Source: Spirogloea muscicola | Taxonomy: Eukaryota; Streptophyta; Zygnematophyceae; Spirogloeales; Spirogloeaceae | Length of the DNA: 31,343 nucleotides | Assembly: GCA_009602725.1 (NCBI GenBank) | Contig: WELB01000162.1 | Span: 20,063-51,405, forward strand | Reading direction: 5' to 3' | In this document: one piece after another, positions 1 to 13,087 of the stretch | Layout: each line of letters begins with the position of its first letter | How positions within the stretch are numbered: position 1 is the stretch's first letter | Made by a program: the position numbers and the translations under genes | Notes under the pieces: model-generated | Told to the model about the DNA's origin: nothing | The model's input: the letters and a program-made list of their open reading frames with translations, nothing else | Databases searched by the model: none

Positions 1-10
1 CTCTCACACA

Positions 11-93
<83 letters not shown>

Positions 94-106
94 ACACACA
101 CTCACT
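1..106. repeat. CA/TG dinucleotide microsatellite
   Basis: About one hundred bases of almost pure CA dinucleotide, with a few CT or TA interruptions at the ends and near base 89. It starts at the window edge, so its true length is unknown. Such tracts vary in length between individuals and are prone to assembly collapse. Confidence 0.97.
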
Positions 107-1896
107 CGGCCCAGTCAAAAGAGTGATAGTGGCAAGATGCACAGTATTCGATGCAATGCAGATCGGAGGCGAGCTCGAGAAAACATCCGCAATGTACTCT
201 AGAAGAAGTCTCACGTAGCATTATGTGATAGCGGAGGGCAAGGACCAGTTGCCAGTATCCCAGTGCGTGGCACAAGATCCAGTCAGCAGGGGCAAGGCCC
301 AGCCATCTACGTGGCTCGAACGGGGGCAAGGCCCAGCTATCTAAGTAGCTTGAACGGATGCAAGACCCGAGCAGAACAGCAATCTCCACAATGCCAATCA
401 CAAGATCAACTGATGGAATCTCGTAAACAAGCAAGAGACACCAAGACTGTACTTGACGGCCTCTGAGAAGATCAAGGCAATGCTCGAGAACTGCACCTCT
501 GACACACAAGGTCACGATGTTTGGTACCTGACCTGCTGTCACGGGTTCTGACGCGATGGGCTGCGGAGTCCCTCGGAGGAAGGCTCCCTAGCTGGGCGGC
601 TGCCCGCCCACGCCTTCTTGGCGTGTCACATCAGGAGCAAAACGCTCGTCAACAATGCGGCGGCTGCGGCGGCGCTGGGCCACTGCCAGCAAGAGTGAGA
701 GACTGAGCCTGCCCGCCCCCGGCCCTCAGCACCCCTTCTACTAGGTCATGCCGAGAACTGTGTTGTGTGTTGGTGCAGGCTGTTCGCCCCAGTTAGGCCC
801 AGGTCTGAAGGCCAGTTTAGCCTGAGACCGTCTGAAAGGAGATTAATATGTAGCCTGAGACCGCCACTTCTATCAATACCTACCACTACCCGCCGCTGGC
901 CACACCGGTACCCGCCAACACTCGTCAAGGTGGGTCTCACCCATCGAAGCGGGCTTTAGGGCTATTCATTGATTCTTTGGGCTTCTCTTTGGGCGTCGCA
1001 GGCGGCAGAATAGGGCCTGCGCGCCGATGCCAGATCTTGGCTCGGCGGCAGATCAGTATCTTCCCTGACTGAAGCAAGTCGAAGGTGCAGCATTCGTAAC
1101 TTCCTTCACACGAGGCCTAAGTATGGTCCTCCTGTTATGTCCACGTTTGCAGCCACCTCACAATTCTAGTAAGATCGACACCAGCGAGCCACCGATCGGA
1201 CGTGGCACGACAGCGGGGGCTGTGAACGGGCGTCGCTCTGACAACCTGACCCATAGCATTGGCCAACCCTCCTCCAGCCTGGCACTGTGGATATGACGAG
1301 CTTACAGTGGAATGTTTATGTCCCTCGTAGCTCCTCTGACTCCTTCCCGCTCGCTGAGGGGGTCAATCCCTAGCACAGGGCCCCCATACTAGTTCGGATG
1401 CAAGCGTAGCATGTTCTCCACTGCACTCTGTCCCTTCCCTGTCATATCATAACGATGAGGCAAGGCAGGCAGTACACATGGTGCGACGGCTTGCTTCGGT
1501 CAACGGCGCAGTCGGCTGGCAGATTACCACGGGCTCGCTCCGGGACCTCGCTCTCCAACATGAGGAGTGCCAGCCATCTGGGCACGAGGTAGCGAGGCCG
1601 GGCTTCACCACCAGGCTGGACCGACGGGGCCCTCGTCCTCCGTGCAGAGTGCCCTCTGATTGCCCTGTCGCTACCGTCTGATCAGTAGCTTCCCATGTGG
1701 CGTGTCCCTGTTGTTCACGTGGCAAAGCTTCACATGCTCCAACTCATGTGGTACACGTGAAGAACTCTGGGCTCACACGGCGGCAACAGGGTACCCTGCA
1801 GGGGGATCACATCTAGGACTCGTCGGCGACTCTCCTCAATCACAGTGAGGACCGGTGGCGACGTGAGAGGGAAGATTGACGGACGGAGGTGACCGG
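107..1896. other. Intergenic spacer downstream of ALG12, no gene recognised
   Basis: Nearly 1.8 kb without a recognisable gene. It includes whatever 3' UTR ALG12 has. The open frames on both strands are short, overlap each other and show no family motifs. Visible structure: a 34-base tandem repeat at 289-355 and a 13-base direct repeat (818-830 and 851-863). Base composition is mixed, unlike the GC-rich 5' ends elsewhere in the window. Confidence 0.6.
289..372. repeat. Short tandem repeat, 34-base period, each unit with a small hairpin
   Basis: Two clear copies (289-321 and 323-355) start with GGGGCAAGGCCCAGC, followed by a decayed partial third copy to about 372. Inside each copy is an inverted repeat of five bases around a six-base loop: AGCCA...TGGCT in copy one and AGCTA...TAGCT in copy two. 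The differing base pair is changed on both arms, so pairing is kept. Confidence 0.75.
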
Positions 1897-4800
1897 TCAC
1901 CCCGGCTTCAATTTGGGTTTGGTCGCCTGCCCGTTCAGACGGGTCAAGAGCACGCCGCCTCCCACGAGTACGAGACTGGTTGTCATGAGCTCCCGGAAGA
2001 CGACCTGGGACACAGACAGTTCGTATGTTGCTCGAGCAGATGGCTCGACCGGTCCTTCGTCTCTGAGCCTCTTGTGGATGAAGACCTTGGGCAGCAACAC
2101 CTGTCACCCACGGGCGACTCTGTCAAGGGCGGTGCGTGCTTGCCACGGACACAAATCAGGACCCGTCAAACCACACGCAGCATCTATTCATGAGGCAGTC
2201 TCCTCGGGGTTTGCCATGCACAAAAACCAAGCCTTGACAATGGCCAGAAAGACTCACGTAGGACAGAGGAGGAAAAGACCGTCGAAGCTCGAGCCTTGAA
2301 AAGCCCGCGACCGTGGCCAGGCAGCCAAAGCCAGGGACTGCCGCTTTGTCACTGCAGGCGGCGACAGCGTGGCCGCCCTGAATTGCCATGAGAGCAGGCA
2401 AGCACCGTGCGGGGCTGCATGTCGACCGCCTCGCAGGTGCTGGAGCTCGTCGCGGTCACCTCGCCTCGGCTCGTGAACGGGCTGTTGCCAGGCTAGCGAG
2501 CACGAATGAAGGACTGACCTGAGCAGGAATGTGAAGTTGTGCTGCACCAGGTTCTGGAGGGGAATGCCTTCCTCTTTCGAATATCTGCGACAGCGGGGAA
2601 AGAAGAGCTTGGTGTCAGCACAGATGTGCACTGGAGCTCTCTCCTCATCAGAGCTGCACCTTCAGTGATTCGTGCACCAAGTGCATAAACTTGCCAAGAC
2701 ATGGGATTTTGCGACCATCTGCATGACTCGTTAAATTACGAGGAAACAGAAATTCACTACTAGGAAAAGAAAAGAGGACTTGCTTGTGACGTGCCTACCA
2801 GACCGACCCGACGACCATGCTCAAGAGATGCGGATAGCTCTCAACTCTGCCTAATTCCGCATTGAACGTGCCGAGCCAGCTGCCGGTGGTGGAGCCGATG
2901 ACTCACTTCCACGGAGGACCTCTCTCGCAGAACCTCGAGAAGCCAGTCATAGCCGGCAAGACGCTGACGTGGACCGAACGCCCGAGTAAGTCATCGTGCG
3001 TGCCACCTCCGCCTGCCGGAGATGATCGGATTGAGTGAGCAGGTCACTTGTACGCCCACAGCGTCTGAGCTACTAAGAGCTACTAAGACCCCTCGACCGG
3101 CTTGGGCAGTTGATGCGCTTGCATGGCTGACTCGCTCGGCAAGAGTCTCGCGTCGCTTCTTGCGACGCCTCAACAGCACACGCGCACGAAAACTGACCCA
3201 TGTCGTGCAGGATGCCACTGGCTTGACCACCCGGGTAGTTCAGGTATGATGCGATTGCAAGCACTTGCGCCACAGCCCAGCTGCACACAGTCAGATCCGT
3301 GCATGGAGCGAGTGAGTGGTCGCCAAATGAACAGGGCTTGCTGGTTGTGTGCTCGTCAAGGAGTGCTGGCAGCCCTCATCCTGAGCCTTCTTCGTACACA
3401 ATCAGCGAGGGGATGGAGTTGAATCCAGAGCCCCCGAGCTCGAGCGAGGAATGCACAAGGCAGGCCTTGAGCAGAGGATGCTGCCAATGGCGTCGGCATC
3501 AGAAGCATCGGTACACGGGCTCACAAGCTGCACCTTGCCAGGAGGAGCCCTCCGCAAGCTGCCCAGAGGAGCCCGCGTGATCTCGATGCTCTCCGCTCTG
3601 CAAACCTGGGCCATCAAGCCACAGAGTGGCACTTCGTGCAACACTCAGCTCCTTCCGGGTCTCTCTGCGACGCCTCCAGGCGAGCTCCGGTGCTGCACCA
3701 GTTGACTCTGGTCATCTCTCGGTCTGGATGCCAGCATGCAGGCCCGACGACGTCCTCGCTCATCAGAGCAGCATGCAAGCTCTGACAGCTCCTGCTGTGC
3801 AGAAAAGACTTACGACTTTGCAACAGCAACTGCTGCGGCCATGTTGTAGAGTGGGAGGGCCGGCAGTATGAAGCGCAACTCCTGCAGACAGCAGCCCATA
3901 CCAGAACACGGCAGATGTCATGGCCAAGCTCTTGATGAAGCGGGGAACAGAGGGACAGCTGCGTAAGAGAGCACGTCGTCGTGTCCAAGCGGAGACTCGG
4001 ACTCCGGCCGGCTCACGCAGGCGACCAGGTCAGCAAAGACCTTGTGTGGAAGCTTGGAGTAGAGGACAAGGAAGGCGACTGCCGGTATGATGTACTGCCA
4101 GAGTTTCCGCTCCACCAGCATTCCCACCTGCCAGGAGGCAGAATTTCCGTGGTGACTTGCAATGGACGCACGACACGGACGCACGACACTGGGATAACGT
4201 CCTGCCTTGCCTGTCGACTGGCCCTCTGCCCTGCCAACATGTGAAGAACACACGAGTGGGTCATGCTGCACATACTCACAAGAGCCAGAGGCAGAGCTCC
4301 CAACAGCGACCTCGGCAGTGCGGAAGTGAAGTACCAGTGCACCGGTGACACCTGCAGGGGTCAAAAGCGAAGCTTCATCGGTGGACTACACGGCCTGCCT
4401 TGCGACTATCGTCACCAGCAGGCTCACAATGGGCTCGGCTGTGGATCGGAGAATGGAGGATCACACGACGAAGACGAAGCACCAGCGCCGCCATTGACTG
4501 TGATCAGGGGTGTCGAAAGAGCTCCCATAGACGGAGAGGAGAGCAGAGGATCGGGCAAGCCTTGTGCATGGGGGAAACTGTGACAGAACGGTGGATACCC
4601 CCCACTCCGAACTGCGGTCCAGAGCCGTGTTGAACCACAGCACTTGCCCCTCTGGCCACAACCATCTCCGCCACATGTAGGAATCTGTCATCACAGTCGC
4701 ACCTGCACAGCCGCACGTCCCGTGAGGAGTCCTCCGACAGCCACTGAGGGGGAGCCTTGCCAGAAGAAGCTGCATGACAGTGTGCCTTGTGACTGCTCGG

Positions 4801-7281
4801 CACCGACATTCCTCCTCTCTCTGGCACTACACTCGAGAATTTGGGGCCTGCAAGCCCTCCTTGCCGCCTGCTGAACAGAGGCTGCGCCGTGCGAAACCTG
4901 CAATCCCCTCAGCTTGAGTCTCTTCTCACAAAGGTCAGCTACAGTAGCCGCACGCCAGTAGGTGCTTATCCCATCTGCTGTACTACACAAGAGCGGGAGT
5001 TGGAAGCTCACCCAGGCTCATGAGCCCGGCCGCCATACAGCAACCGACAGCTCTCCACAGGGTGATTGAACGTGTCTGTGAAGCATCGTGAGACGAAACA
5101 TCTTCCTCAGGAAGCTAGGACATCACTGCAAAGGCCCTATTCCAGGATAGGCAGCCTATTCCAGAGGACCGTCACTCCAGCAGAGTGCTATGACAAGGAA
5201 GGAGGAGGCCCGATGGACGACACGGTCCAGCCGTTTCGCGGGCTCACCAGAAGAAGTGAGAGACCGATCGGCCCTAGAAGGATGAGAAGGTCACACCGGA
5301 AGACCGTCATTCCGAGGACCTGCAGCGATGGATGGACAATTGGCCGTCACTTGCTCTCGTCTCGATCGTGTGGCACAAACGATGAGCACGACCAAGCAAG
5401 CGCGTTAGTGCGTATGTCCGAGTGAGAGCTACACCCCAACATTTGCAAAGAGCTGCTGCAGGATGCTTGCCCGACATACGAACGAGCAGCAGGTGCATCC
5501 CAGGTCAAACTCACCAACAAGGACAGTGTGACTCGGACTCGCCCCTGCAGCCAGAAGGCATACGCGAGATTGGCTGTCGCATCATGAGGTTGTCGAGTGT
5601 ATCAAGACCGCCATGTGCTGCTGAGACGACGTTCTGTGCTGCACGAGGCTGCATCACTTCCGGTCGCGAACGCTGCTGACAGAGAGAACCCGTCGGGTGC
5701 AGCAGATTGCATGACAGGCACTCGTGCACGAAATTCTGTGGTGCACAACTCACCAATGCCCAAAGCAAACGAGTTGGGTAGCGGCCTGCTGCAGTAGTAG
5801 AGGAGGTGAAATTGAGAAGCTGTCACGAGTGCAAAGGCTCTGCCGGCTGGCACGCCAAACTTCTTTGCCACCTGTAGGGTGGGGAGGCCAGAGTGTCACA
5901 AGCTGGGAAGAGCATCCAGTCGCCGCCATGGTTCCAGCTACTCGCCAACGGGGCTCAGCGAAGTCGGCTAGGTGCGAATGCATGTACCTGTCGACGAAGC
6001 CTGCTGAACGATGCCACCAAGAGAGCACCCTGCACCAAGCGCACTGCCATCCAGGTTCTACACCGGTCAGCTCCGACGCAACTTGCTCAGATTCTCAGCA
6101 CTGACTGCCTGTCGGGCTGCCAACCCTGCCCACCATCGGCAGGCCCGTCTTCTCGGCGGTCGTGGCCAAACAGACAGCACTCAGCTCAATTGATCACATT
6201 TGCATGATGCTCGAGACTTGGGGGAGAGGCTGACCTGCATAAAGAGAGAACAGCTTGGGCAGGTTGAGGGCTTGTATCGCTGCCACCAGAGGAGCAGACA
6301 AGAAACTCACCACCATCGCCCCTGCACACGAGCCCCGGGTAGTCAGCCGGCATCCCTGTGAGCCACTGGCCGCTCCAGACTGGCTGGCCCCCGGAAGGTG
6401 CGCCTCCCTCCTACAGGCGTCTCAGAGGCACACTACATCAATGTATGCATAAGTCTTGTAGCTATCATGCAGCTGGTAGAAGCATCACTGACAGACAGCA
6501 GGAGCATGTGCATACCAATGAACGTGCGAGGCACCACGCCGGGGAATGCGAAATGGTCGTACTGCGTGAGGAACAGACTGGGCTTCAGCTCCCACCATGT
6601 CCCAAGATCACGATTGAGGAAGCGCAACGAGCCGTCTTACGACGACGCCAGAAGCCTGAGACATGCGTTCCCAAGGGCGTGGCCTGGGCCTGACCTTGGT
6701 GAGGAGTGTACGGTAGTAGAGCAAGTCATGCATCGCCTGCACTCACAGTGAGGAGCTCATTCGTTCTTTGAGAGCTCAGACGAGGACGCAAGGCAGCCGT
6801 GATGAGGAGTCCTGGCCATAATTCTTTGGTTCATGCGTCCACTGCCAGGTGAGATGCTGAGGACCAAACCAATGACGACTTCAGCGGATGAGGCCGACCT
6901 GCACATTGAAGCTCTCCTCCACTTTCGTGTACGGTGCTGCGACGATGTGACCGAAGGTGATCGCCAGCATCAGCGCATCTTCGACAGCTGATGACACCAT
7001 GCCAAGGAGAAGGCACGCGCGCCAACCGGCGTTCAGGTGCATGTCTGCGACACCTTGGTTTGCACAATGGCTGGAGCTCGAAGGCAGCCTTCGCCCCTGC
7101 TGCAGCGGCTCACATCGCTGCCGGCCGCGGCTTCGAGCGGCAGACGTCGTGCTCGGGACAGCGTCGGGCATGCGGCACAGAGTCCGCGGCAGTGAGAGCA
7201 CCCACCGAACGTGCTCTCAGAGGAGGCCGCCGCCTCGTCCCCCGGCGCCTCGTCAGGCGCCGCGGCCTCCGCGGACGCCAT
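1897..7281 (-). CDS. ALG12: ALG12, dolichyl-P-Man:Man7GlcNAc2-PP-dolichol alpha-1,6-mannosyltransferase (20 exons)
   Basis: This multi-pass ER membrane enzyme (family GT22) adds the eighth mannose, in alpha-1,6 linkage, to the lipid-linked N-glycan precursor, using dolichyl-phosphate mannose on the lumenal side. Exons: 7281-7206, 6987-6899, 6736-6695, 6561-6516, 6321-6235, 6043-5988, 5871-5754, 5573-5515, 5319-5248, 5075-5012, 4702-4599, 4351-4280, 4127-4041, 3881-3814, 3590-3534, 3280-3198, 3012-2907, 2584-2519, 2351-2258, 2100-1897. All junctions agree in phase and give 549 residues (plant and animal forms are about 490-500). Diagnostic motifs are [10 protein letters not shown] (44-53), [35 protein letters not shown] (about 246-259), LPHKELRF (321-328, the GT22 HKExRF signature, split by an intron), [10 protein letters not shown] and [15 protein letters not shown]. 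The start at 7281 has a GCCATGG context, but exon 1 is Ala/Glu-rich, not conserved, and the least certain part. The C terminus is longer than usual. It shares a divergent promoter with the gene at 7467. Confidence 0.93.
4164..4189. repeat. Perfect 13-base tandem duplication in an ALG12 intron
   Basis: The unit GGACGCACGACAC occurs twice back to back (4164-4176, 4177-4189) in the intron between ALG12 exons 12 and 13. It looks like a recent replication-slippage duplication without coding effect. Confidence 0.85.
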
Positions 7282-7466
7282 GGCCCCAGGGGCGCTCGCC
7301 CTCGAGGCGCCGCCACTGGCAATCGGTCGACGATGGCGGCCGCCGCGGGGGCCGCCGTCGTCGCCGGGAGTTGGAGCGAGCGCGGCTGGTCGAGGTATGA
7401 AGGGGTCGGAGTGTCAAGGGTCCCATCGGGTTTAGGATTTGGGATCGGGGGCCCTGCCGCGCCGCC
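7282..7466. promoter_or_regulatory. GC-rich bidirectional promoter between ALG12 and the 7467 gene
   Basis: Only 185 bases separate the two divergent start codons, so both 5' UTRs and the core promoters must lie here or overlap the first exons. The flanks are extremely GC-rich with GGC/GCC runs. The centre (about 7395-7445) is less GC-rich and contains GGGTTTAGG at 7428-7436, which resembles the plant telomere-type repeat (telo-box). No clear TATA box is visible. Confidence 0.6.
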
Positions 7467-8981
7467 ATGGCGGCCGCCTCGCTTGGGCGCGCCTTCGCGG
7501 CGCTGGCCGTCNGGCGGCGGCGGCCGCTGCGTTGCCTCGGGCGGCGTCCCCGACTTCCTGCCGGCGTCCTGGTCCGCGCCCCGCCGCCACCGGCGAGCCC
7601 CCGCGGCCGAGCGACCGTCAGTCCTCCCGCTGGCGGGGCCCTCGAGTAGTGGGCGAGGCCGTGAGCGCCGCCGTCCCGCTGACGGCGGAGGGTCTGGTCT
7701 GCCGGTGCTGCTCTGCGCAGGAGCAAGGCGAGGGAGAGGCCCCTCGGGCCGAGCCTGCAGGTTGTCGTCTCTGCCGCCGCCGCCTCTCGGCTGACGGCCA
7801 TGAAGCAACGGGCCCGAGGAGCAGTTGCGACTGCAGCGCTGCCGCTGCTCTCGACCTCGCTCACGCTGTAAGCTAGGCAGTGTCTGTGGAAAGCCTGTGA
7901 CCGGCTGCTCGCCTCGAGCTCCCCGCCCCATGCAGCTGTCGGCAGAGGAGGCGGCGCATGTGCAGCTGGGCGCCTTGAAGGACAACGACCAGCCGTATGC
8001 AGACCACGGCGTCGAGGTCATGTACAGGGTGTGCTCGCAAACCTGCTGCACCAGTGCACCTCGGGTGGATAGACAGGACTCCCATCTCTAGGACCAGCAG
8101 TGCGTGAAGATGCTCCCGATTAGTACGCTCGGGGCTGCTTGAGGGGCATGCCAGGCATTGGCCCTGGCAGGCAAGTCGGAGCGATGGGGGAATCTGCGGG
8201 TGCCCGACAGCTGCGATGGCCCACTCGCCTGAAGCTTGCGCTGCATCGTGCTTGTAGTTTGCAGGTTTCGATCCCTTTCAGAGGTCCAGGTACTTTGGGC
8301 ACACGTACGATTTAGGCCAGTTTGAGCGATTCCGCAGAATCTTCCACCACTCAAGCTACAGAGTGCTGCTGCATCATAAGGAAGCCACCATCCTCAGCAC
8401 GTTCCGGCCAAGCGAGGTCAGGCGCACCTCCCGAGGATTCCTTTGTCTGCACGCCACTGTCGCTCCTCTCCACAGCACAAGATGGAGTTCCTTGCTCTGT
8501 CGGGCATATTGTTGAATGCTGCTGATCGGCCCTGACAATAGGCGACTGATTGGAGTGTGAGGGTGTGCAAACTCTCGGTATGATCTTGTCAGCGTGAATT
8601 CAAGCAGCGGTATAGGATCATCGGAGCCCGCCCAGACGACGATGAGACCTTTGAGCTCTCGCTTGTACAGGTGTGTGGCACCACCTACTGCCTGCCTCCC
8701 ACCTCATGCTGCGGTCCTCCCTCCTCCCTCTTTACATGAGTGCTTGCGAACAGCTAGAAGCCAGTTGGCACTGCCTGTGTTACGCTCCAAGTCACAATCA
8801 TACGGCTGATATCACTGTAGTACTGCTGCATTGATTGCACGCATGTTGCTCGGATGACTGATCACTTCCAACCTGATGCTTTCCGGGTGGATAGCGACTG
8901 GGTGGACACTGGGATGGCTACTGGCTGGCTGACAGCTTGGTCCACGATGGTGATGGGCTCAGTGGAGGCATCGCCTACTGA
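7467..8981 (+). CDS. Conserved green-lineage protein of unknown function, probably plastid-targeted (5 exons)
   Basis: Exons 7467-7616, 7936-8028, 8258-8416, 8593-8670 and 8895-8981 join in phase 0 throughout and give 188 residues. The start has a perfect GCCGCCATGG context. Residues 1-50 are rich in Ala, Arg and Pro with no acidic residue, as in plastid or mitochondrial presequences; the single undetermined base at 7512 falls in codon 16. The mature part has strongly patterned motifs: DNDQPYADHGVEVMYRFAGF (about 66-85), RSRYFGHTYDLGQFERFRRI, then IFHHSSYRVLLHHKE, IIGARPDDDETFELSLVQ, GGHWDGYWLADSL, and a GGIAY C terminus. I recall closely similar uncharacterised plastid proteins in land plants and algae, but no name or biochemical role. 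No membrane segment is visible. The first donor (GTCAGT at 7617) was chosen because it is in phase before the in-frame stop near 7648; the presequence-to-mature junction is the least sure part. It converges on NTM1. Confidence 0.83.
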
Positions 8982-9402
8982 TACTGCTGCACACGTGCCG
9001 TCTTCACTTGCTTGCCCACTCACCTTTGGCCAGTCTGCCACGGCCACCTGGCCCCACGCATTGGCGATCTCTCTCTTGGGCATCCAGTGCAGCCCGCCCG
9101 CTGTGCTAGGAGGCCTGCTGCAAGCACATACAGTATATATGCAGCAGGATTGCACAGTCAAGTTCCCATCTTTACATCTGGTACAACCAGGGGTACATAC
9201 AGGGGCTCCCACCAACACCTATTCTTCTTCTTTGGGGACGTCACCAATGGTCACATGTGACACTGCTTGCCAAGAATATCAAAAGTCGTTCAGGTCCTGT
9301 GCGACAAAGAGCTTGCACATCAAGGTTTCTTATGCAAACGAGATTCTCTCGCATGTAGGTGCCTGTTGCAGTCTGATAGGCTTGCATACGGAATGTGTGT
9401 TG
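8982..9402. other. Convergent intergenic spacer
   Basis: These 421 bases lie between the stop codon of the plastid-protein gene (plus) and that of NTM1 (minus), so they hold both 3' UTRs and terminators. No AATAAA is seen. The open frame running through here on the plus strand is read-through of intron and spacer sequence. Confidence 0.6.
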
Positions 9403-11321
<1,919 letters not shown>

Positions 11322-13087
11322 GCCGCCGCCGCCGCGCCCTCCGCCTGCGCCGCCGCGGCCGGCCGACGGCGCNTCGAAAGGTATTACCATGTTACTTATT
11401 TCCCTTGTACCTTGTAGCGCATGCGCCTGTCAACGTCGCCGCCGCAGCGGTAAATGAGATTGGAGTTTGTACTGAGTGATGAAGGGCCTGAGTGGCCACG
11501 TACAAGGCAAAGGTTCGAAGGGGCCGAAAAAGCATTGAGCAGCTACGAAAGAGCTCGCCCAAAGCAAGCGCACATCGACAGATGTACATCACCTGCTGCT
11601 AAGCTGGTCCGCTCGCCGTGACTGACAACGCCAGTGTCTTTGTAGTATCACTCTAGTCAGTACCGGCTGATTGATGTGCCCAAGAGGGAGAGGACAGTGA
11701 TGACCCCGGTCCTATCGCCTGGCATTCCGCAAAGTCCCATCTGAATTCCTTGTGTCATCGGCATAGCAACAATCGGTTCCGACCTTCTTGTGCGGAGCGA
11801 TCAGTTTCCTTCAACTGATGCACACCAGTGTTCGACCGACCCAATTATGCAATGTGCACCTGGTAGCTCAGCCCTCTGAGGCACAGCGTGTTGCAATCGC
11901 TGCCAAGTAACAAGTGCATAACAGAGCTTGTCGTGATCGTGTAGTAGAGCAAGACTTGAGAGCAGATTGGTTGTGCAGCCGGGGGGTCACACCCTGTGGA
12001 AATACTAGCTTGTGTGACAGCTCGTGACAGTGGTGAGCCTGGCAAGGACCAGTAGCAAAGTTGGGGCACTGACATGCTGGCATGCTAGGATGGGACAGAA
12101 ATGAGGAAGCTGGACAAGGCGGGTGGGTCAATTGATGGTCGCTAAGAACCTGTGCAGTGACAGAGTCGTCTTGCTTAAGATCATCGTGATGCGATGCATT
12201 CTTCCCTGCCCAGGAAGAACCGTGTCGGAGGAGCCACCGTGTCATGAGGCTGCTCAGATGGGCTCCACTTGCCGCCTCTGTGACCAGCAAGCGCCATCAA
12301 GGAGAAGTTGCAGTGAAGGCCGCAGCACGCAGCACCCATCACTCGTGGCAGGTGAAGCACTTGACGGAGCAACCGAGCGTGCGGGGCGTCAATCTCGCCT
12401 TGCTCCCAGCCTGCAGTGAGAGGAATATTAGAAGGCCATCTCCTGACTTATTTCCAGAATGAGCTAGTCATCATCAACAACACAGCTGGGCATAGTGCTG
12501 CATTTGCAAGCTCCACCTATCTGCCCATTAATAGGCTTTGGCAATCAAGAGCGAGCCGCGCAGAAGGGCATTCTCCTAGCTTGCAAATTGCGGCAGCACA
12601 CACTGCTTGGATACCACTGACAATGAAACTGCACCTTTAGCATGTCAGTCACAAAGCGCATGTCAAGACGCCCTTCTTCCTCTACGATAGGGCGGGCAGC
12701 CGTAAGTAATCAGTCTGCGGAGATGCCAAACCTTTGCCACACCATTGAAGGACCCGTTGCTTGCTGCAGGCTTCCAGGTTTACGAGCAAGGCCCTTAGGG
12801 TGACACTGGTCGCCCGTATCTCAGGTGCTCAAGTCTGAGCCTTCCTGTGCTTCTCAACGTAACCCTGGCATTCCAAACACAGGCATCAACGCCTCGCGTC
12901 ACTTTGCAACAATAGAAGACCTCTGTGCAACTTCCTCATCTTGTGTCACAAGATGAGGTTGCACGAGCAAGCCATTGCTTGCCGGGAAGCACAGGTTGCC
13001 AGCAATTCGAAACGGCCAAGTATCCGCTGCTCTCAAGTTGCAGAAGGTCTCGCATCCCTAGAGGAATGCCGAACAGACAAGTTGCTC
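11322..13087. other. Spacer: 3' flank of the CCCH/SRI gene and 5' flank of NTM1
   Basis: About 1.8 kb without a convincing gene. Bases 11322-11390 are GC-rich NTM1 leader, and the sequence then becomes ordinary at about 11380. The open frames near 12120-12640 are short and lack motifs. The right-hand part is immediately downstream of the CCCH/SRI stop and probably includes its 3' UTR, with a strong inverted repeat at 12925-12964. Confidence 0.6.
12925..12964. repeat. Near-perfect inverted repeat (hairpin)
   Basis: Outer arms GTGCAAC (12925-12931) and GTTGCAC (12958-12964) enclose inner arms of 11 bases (12935-12945 and 12947-12957) centred on one base. A three-base bulge sits on the left side only. 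Eighteen base pairs can form. On the minus strand it lies about 125 bases past the stop codon of the CCCH/SRI gene, so it may be in that 3' UTR. Confidence 0.85.

Noticed and set aside
102-542. Minus-strand open frame of 146 codons next to the CA microsatellite
   Set aside because: It has no recognisable motif, overlaps the tandem hairpin repeat and has no exon-like partner. It is most likely chance.
7110-8051. A 313-codon open frame on the minus strand and a 267-codon one on the plus strand (6991-7794)
   Set aside because: Both run through the GC-rich promoter island, where stop codons are rare by composition. They cross the starts and introns of ALG12 and the plastid-protein gene and show only low-complexity Ala/Arg/Pro sequence.
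12123-12640. Plus-strand open frames in the 11.3-13.1 kb spacer as a small gene
   Set aside because: They are short, overlapping, unlike any family I know and lack a GC-rich start island like every other gene here.
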